Origin: Diadema setosum
Lineage: Eukaryota; Echinodermata; Echinoidea; Diadematoida; Diadematidae
Direction: 5' to 3'
Length of the DNA stretch: 64,000 nt
Assembly: GCF_964275005.1 (NCBI RefSeq)
Contig: NC_092692.1
Location: 13,464,764-13,528,763, forward strand
The translations under genes and the position numbers were made by a program. A model generated the notes under the pieces. That model made no database searches, had not been told where the DNA came from, and saw only the letters and a program-made list of their open reading frames with translations. This document shows positions 58,373-64,000 of this stretch, piece by piece (the first letter of the stretch is position 1; each line of letters begins with the position of its first letter).

Positions 58373-58990
58373 TTAAAGGGAAATTCCAGTCCAAATATTA
58401 TATATAACTTAATCTGATAAAAAAAAAGTAAAATCTTACGTGTTCAACGCCAAATTTGACTGAAATCAGATGAAAAATAGGGAAGTTAATGACATTTTGA
58501 AGTTTTGCTAATTTCTGCAAACAATTCTTGTACGTTGAATATGAATATGCAAATGAGTGAGCTAACCAAGTCATGCCCTCACAATTTTCCATTGATCGTG
58601 TACAAAAATGAAGAAGTTTCAATGTTTCTATTATTGAAGTCTTAAACATGACGTTATTCCTGATTGAATAACTTCAGAATAGCGATTAGTTAGATATACA
58701 AGGATTGGAACCTCGGGCATAATTGCGTTTGAATGGAAAACTGGAAATTTCAAAATTTTTATATGAAACTATATAGTAAGTTGTGACTGGATGACATGCT
58801 CGCTTTGCCATTTGCATATTTATATTGACTGTTCAAGAACTGTTTTCTGAAAAAATAGCGAAACTTCAAAATGTCATAACTTCCTTAGTTTTTCTATTTG
58901 ATTTTGATCAAAATTATACCGTTCAACTCGTAATATTGTACTCTTTTTTTTATCAGACTAACTTACGTTTGGACTGGATTTCCCCTTTAA
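58373..58990. mobile_element. 618-bp MITE, TTAA target, AAAGGGAAATTCC ends (Kolobok-like)
   Basis: TTAAAGGGAAATTCCAGTCC is inverted against GGACTGGATTTCCCCTTTAA. The arms extend about 130 bp (ATGACATTTTGAAGTTT shared). TTAA at both ends. No coding frame. Confidence 0.8.
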
Positions 58991-59044
58991 TACATGGTTC
59001 CCCTTTAATACATGGTGCATATCCCCTTTAATACATGGTGCATA
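58981..59044. repeat. Tandem copies of a MITE end plus flank
   Basis: TCCCCTTTAATACATGGT occurs three times (58981, 58999, 59022); the second and third are followed by GCATA. Confidence 0.82.
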
Positions 59045-59238
59045 ACCAGTGTCAGTGAGCAATGAATTAATTTCTGTGTAGTCTCCAGATTCCACCATGA
59101 TCTCTATATGACCTGTGTAAAATTGACATTGACTAATAAATACCGAATGATTTCCTTTTTTATTGTCTTAGTAAAATTGAATTGATCCTCGCCTTTTTGA
59201 AGACAGTAGCAAGCTTTTGATTTACATGCTATCATGCG

Positions 59239-59343
59239 TGAATCGACATTGGGTGGTTTCAAGTTAAGTGCTAGTGCTAGTGCTAGTGCTATCTCAGCAC
59301 TAGCAGTAGCACTAGCACCGAACTTGAAATTATTGTCACCCAA
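59239..59343. repeat. 105-bp foldback with AGTGCT hexamers
   Basis: ATTGGGTG...TTTCAAGTT...GTGCTAGTGCTAGTGCT folds on AGCACTAGCAGTAGCACT...AACTTGAAAT...CACCCAAT with a 5-nt loop. Confidence 0.75.
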
Positions 59344-59748
59344 TGGTTAGTCGTGATAACCTTTACGTTGTTCCATTTGACTTGTATGTGGAAGTCAACT
59401 TTAATCATAAATATAAACAATGTCATTTTGAGCCACAAAATAATATGAACAATAAGCCCAAATATCAGACCCTCAGAAAAAAAAATGAGATGAAACAAAT
59501 ACAGCTCAGAGAACGTGTGTGCAATGAAAATTATTTTCTTTCTGTTTTTTTTTTCTTTTTTTTTCTTTTTTTTTTTTTAGTAGAAGTATCATAATGAAAA
59601 TTATATGTGATAGCCAGTAAAACCAGTCATGGATATTACATTACCTTGTATATTTTTTTTTTCCTGCATTATATTGGTCTTTGAAAAGAGACCCCACGGT
59701 TACACTCCAAAACGCATCGCTAGAGACAACCGTTATGTTTGGGGATAT

Positions 59749-59756
59749 ATGCAAAT
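59749..59756 (+). promoter_or_regulatory. Octamer motif upstream of UBALD
   Basis: ATGCAAAT, the POU-factor octamer, about 530 bp before the UBALD ATG. A single match; it could be chance. Confidence 0.25.
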
Positions 59757-59915
59757 TTGCGTTTGTTTATGGGATTAGAGGAAGTTTGTTGACAACGTGT
59801 CGGTCGGTCGCCGCCGAAAATGTTTTGTTATTCAGTCTTGGAATTCCCACTGTATGCCGCACGTAGCCACCACCCCTACAAAGCAATGGATGAATCCGTT
59901 GTACGCTTATAACGA

Positions 59916-59922
59916 CCAATCA
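59916..59922 (+). promoter_or_regulatory. CCAAT box upstream of UBALD
   Basis: CCAATCA about 360 bp before the UBALD ATG and 26 bp before a consensus CRE. CCAAT (NF-Y) near CRE is a common promoter pairing. Confidence 0.5.
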
Positions 59923-59947
59923 GACTAGGTATTTGTCGTCCCACTTA

Positions 59948-59955
59948 TGACGTCA
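59948..59955 (+). promoter_or_regulatory. Consensus CRE upstream of UBALD
   Basis: A perfect TGACGTCA palindrome about 330 bp upstream of the ATG, in the most CpG-rich part of the intergenic region. Confidence 0.55.
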
Positions 59956-60027
59956 TTTGTCAATAAACCTAGCCGCTGGCTGGTGAGACAAATGGAGGTC
60001 CCCATACACACACATAGTGCACTGTGA

Positions 60028-61618
<1,591 letters not shown>

Positions 61619-62752
61619 ATGATCCTTTCGCTAATGGGGCACCCGCTAAAATGGCCATCTATTCTCTTTTGGACTGCTTTTTGTGCAGCTTGAACTATAT
61701 AGGGAAGAACTCTCTAGAACCAAAAAAAAAAAAAAAAAAAAGAAGAAGAAGAAGAGATCATCAATGGAGTAGCAAGAAAGGAGGAACATAAGTTGTGATG
61801 CTAATCCCAGAATGTGTATGTCAGCAGCAGTCAGCAAGCAAGAAGGATCAAGGTGGGCCCAATTTCAGCCATTGTGAGGAAGTGTTTACACGTGTAAGAT
61901 GTTTGTAGATTGGTCTATCTCAGTGGAATCAACTTTTTGCAGCTGATGAGCCTAACTACACTGAACGTAAGTTTTTTTTTTCTGTTATGAGTAGGATAAG
62001 CAAAAGATAAATGTTATGGAATCAGTAAGATATGTGTTGCCATGGAGAAGGTTGAGGAATAGTGGAAAAGGAAAAATTGTCTGTTGGTCAGTGTAAGTCC
62101 CTGAAGCGACATTGTGTCTGTAATGTCATCAGCATCAATTGCACAGATGAGGGTGTACAAGAGATACATCTTAGTTGTAAGTACAAGTCTGTAACTGTTC
62201 ACTTTTGCAGTTACAAAAGACTTGAAATGCCATTCATTCAAATGTGGATGCGAAAGTGTGTTGTGCCATAGATGTGTTGGCACTGACAGGTTGTGTGTTT
62301 GGCTTGTGGACCCTTAAAGAGGCATATTGAATTCTCAGGAAAGACTTATGATTGTGTTGATTTCTCTTTTGAATTGATGTGGCAGAAGATTCACACAAGT
62401 CATCTTCGCGTGACAGAATTAACAGATATTCCCATGTAAGTTGTAATCAGGACAAGTTTATGCAAAGAAGTTCAAATGGTCTCAACTTGTAGAAAACTTT
62501 TTGATATTTGATATACATTGTTTGCACTTTTGTTACTGGAAAGTTTGTCACAATATCTAAATTGCAAGTACAGCATGACCTTTCTTTGTTTCACAGTTGA
62601 AAATTCAGCTTAGACGAGGGGAATGAATTCACTCAGAATAGAAGCATACTAAGGTAACAGTGTATGTACCACTTGGAAGGTACACATGTATAATCTGTGC
62701 ACTTAAGTGGTTCTGTTTTCAGCATGTGAACTACAACAGCTCCTGTGTAAAT

Positions 62753-62771
62753 CAGGGAGGTGACCTCCCTG
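62753..62771 (+). repeat. Short hairpin in the UBALD 3' UTR
   Basis: CAGGGAGG-TGA-CCTCCCTG, an 8-bp stem with a 3-nt loop, bordered on both sides by TGTGTAAAT. Confidence 0.6.
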
Positions 62772-63164
62772 TGTAAATTCACTGAATCACAGTCAGCATG
62801 TATGGTTGAAATAGAATTATATTTATAGGAGTGATTACAATAGAGCAATGCATACAAAGTTTTACAGCAGAATTATCCTTGTGTGGTACTGTTCTGTATG
62901 TAAATTCGTCCCACTTTCTCCACATTTTATCAGGAGACATTTCAAATTAGAGGCAAAACAGGATACCAGGCAAACATTTTCGCCGAGTTAACCAACCAAA
63001 GGGGAAGCAGAGATACAATGTAAATGGACACTGTACGAGTCTCTGTACAGTTTTATGTCAAACCAGTATTGTACATTTCCTCTCATTTCTGTGAATGCTA
63101 AGGGCATCTTTACTTAAATTATCCAGAATGGAGTTTATTTTTGGTATTACATAATGCAAATTTG

Positions 63165-63170
63165 AATAAA
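63165..63170 (+). promoter_or_regulatory. Poly(A) signal of UBALD
   Basis: AATAAA about 1.55 kb after the UBALD stop, followed by AT-rich then T-rich sequence. It is the first canonical hexamer downstream. Confidence 0.6.
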
Positions 63171-64000
63171 GATGTATATTCATTAATTACCTTATGGATT
63201 CAAGCCACAAAAATCATTTTTAATCAAGTCTCCCCCCCCCCCCCCCCCCCCGTTAACACACAAACACACCACAAATAGAAAAGATGTTATGCAACTTTGG
63301 GTATAGAGAGGATTAGACATTTTGAGCTCATTTTGTTTATGTTAGTTTGTAATACAGTGCACAAACCAAGAGGTACTACGATATACAATGTTTGATTTAT
63401 TAACTCTGAGATGACAACTTTGTTCTTAACTCTTTACACATGTATCTCACTCTGTATCTCTATTTACTTAATAATGTGTATTTTGTTATACAGAGTATCA
63501 GTAAGTAATTTTTGTTCTGGGTATGAGATGCTTATGCTTTATTCATTTGCTTTGCCCGTATGTAGACATTTTGTGAGGTCATTCTGCTTGCACTTTATTG
63601 ATGGGGATTTTAAGTGGAAGAACATGTGGCATGTGCGCATGACCCAAAATTCTCGGAAAAGTGTTCGGTAAAACCAGCTGATTTGACCTCATGAATGAAC
63701 TACACCTGTACTGTTATTTCAATGTTAAAGCAGTGTGTATGTCAACATTAGTGCCATGTTGCCTACACTGTCTCCATAATTGTTTGAATACAATAGAGCC
63801 TTTGATGGTTTACATGTCATTTAAATTAGAATTATACAACATTTTATACACTGCACCCACAAACTGATAGATACATTTGTGAATGTGGGAATAGATTTTG
63901 TTGGTATTTCCCGTACAACATTTGAGTGGGGAAAGTAAAAAAATATTTTTTGTCAAGGCAAATAATTCAAATAAGTGAATAATAACAACTTTAATGTTCT

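Larger units (their letters stand above)
61619..64000 (+). other. UBALD 3' UTR and downstream DNA
   Basis: 61619 to about 63190 is the likely 3' UTR (poly(A) signal at 63165), with an A18/AAG run at 61721-61755 and the hairpin at 62753. 63232-63251 is a C run. I see no gene from 63260 to 64000. Confidence 0.5.

Overview
This window is animal nuclear DNA: AT-rich, intron-rich and crowded with short inverted-repeat transposons and microsatellites. The spliced proteins match metazoan families, and the gene order resembles an arrangement known from vertebrates. The telomere-like array is of the TTAGGG type. An invertebrate deuterostome, most likely an echinoderm, fits best; a cephalochordate, hemichordate or mollusc cannot be excluded. 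All exon models below were built by hand from open frames, GT/AG sites, phase continuity and remembered family sequences.

Layout: (1) 1-2358 is a CpG-rich, promoter-like start with an NRF-1-type palindrome and an E-box, followed by plain DNA. (2) 2359-30023, plus strand, is an SLC38A10-type putative sodium-coupled amino acid transporter in at least 18 coding exons. Eleven membrane segments are followed by a very long charged and glutamine-rich cytoplasmic tail. (3) 30024-about 41425 is the convergent 3' flank, with several poly(A) signals, MITEs and a 1.3-kb element loaded with AGGTCA half-sites. (4) 55894-44186, minus strand, is a complete MGRN1/RNF157-type RING E3 ubiquitin ligase of 15 coding exons (about 623 aa), with a 3' UTR down to about 41425. 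(5) 55895-60279 is the divergent intergenic region, holding LINE and tRNA-like relics, foldbacks and a MITE, and ending in a CCAAT/CRE promoter. (6) 60280-61618, plus strand, is a complete three-exon UBALD (FAM100) gene of 134 aa, with a 3' UTR to about 63170.

The genes: SLC38A10 acts in membrane amino acid transport or sensing. MGRN1/RNF157 is a cytosolic or membrane-tethered ubiquitin ligase linked to endosomal sorting. UBALD carries a UBA-like fold. MGRN1/RNF157 and UBALD lie head to head, as I recall for the human pairs MGRN1-UBALD1 (16p13.3) and RNF157-UBALD2 (17q25.1). SLC38A10 is also on human 17q25. The block therefore looks like a pre-duplication ancestral linkage.

The non-coding part is the most unusual: at least seven copies of one TACTGTAAAA-ended MITE family, a MITE inside a MITE whose empty-site relative lies 3.7 kb away, an 827-bp near-palindrome, a foldback flanked by 10-bp direct repeats just inside an intron, and a tandemly triplicated splice donor. 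I saw no CRISPR array, no canonical tRNA or rRNA gene, and no retroviral or LTR element.
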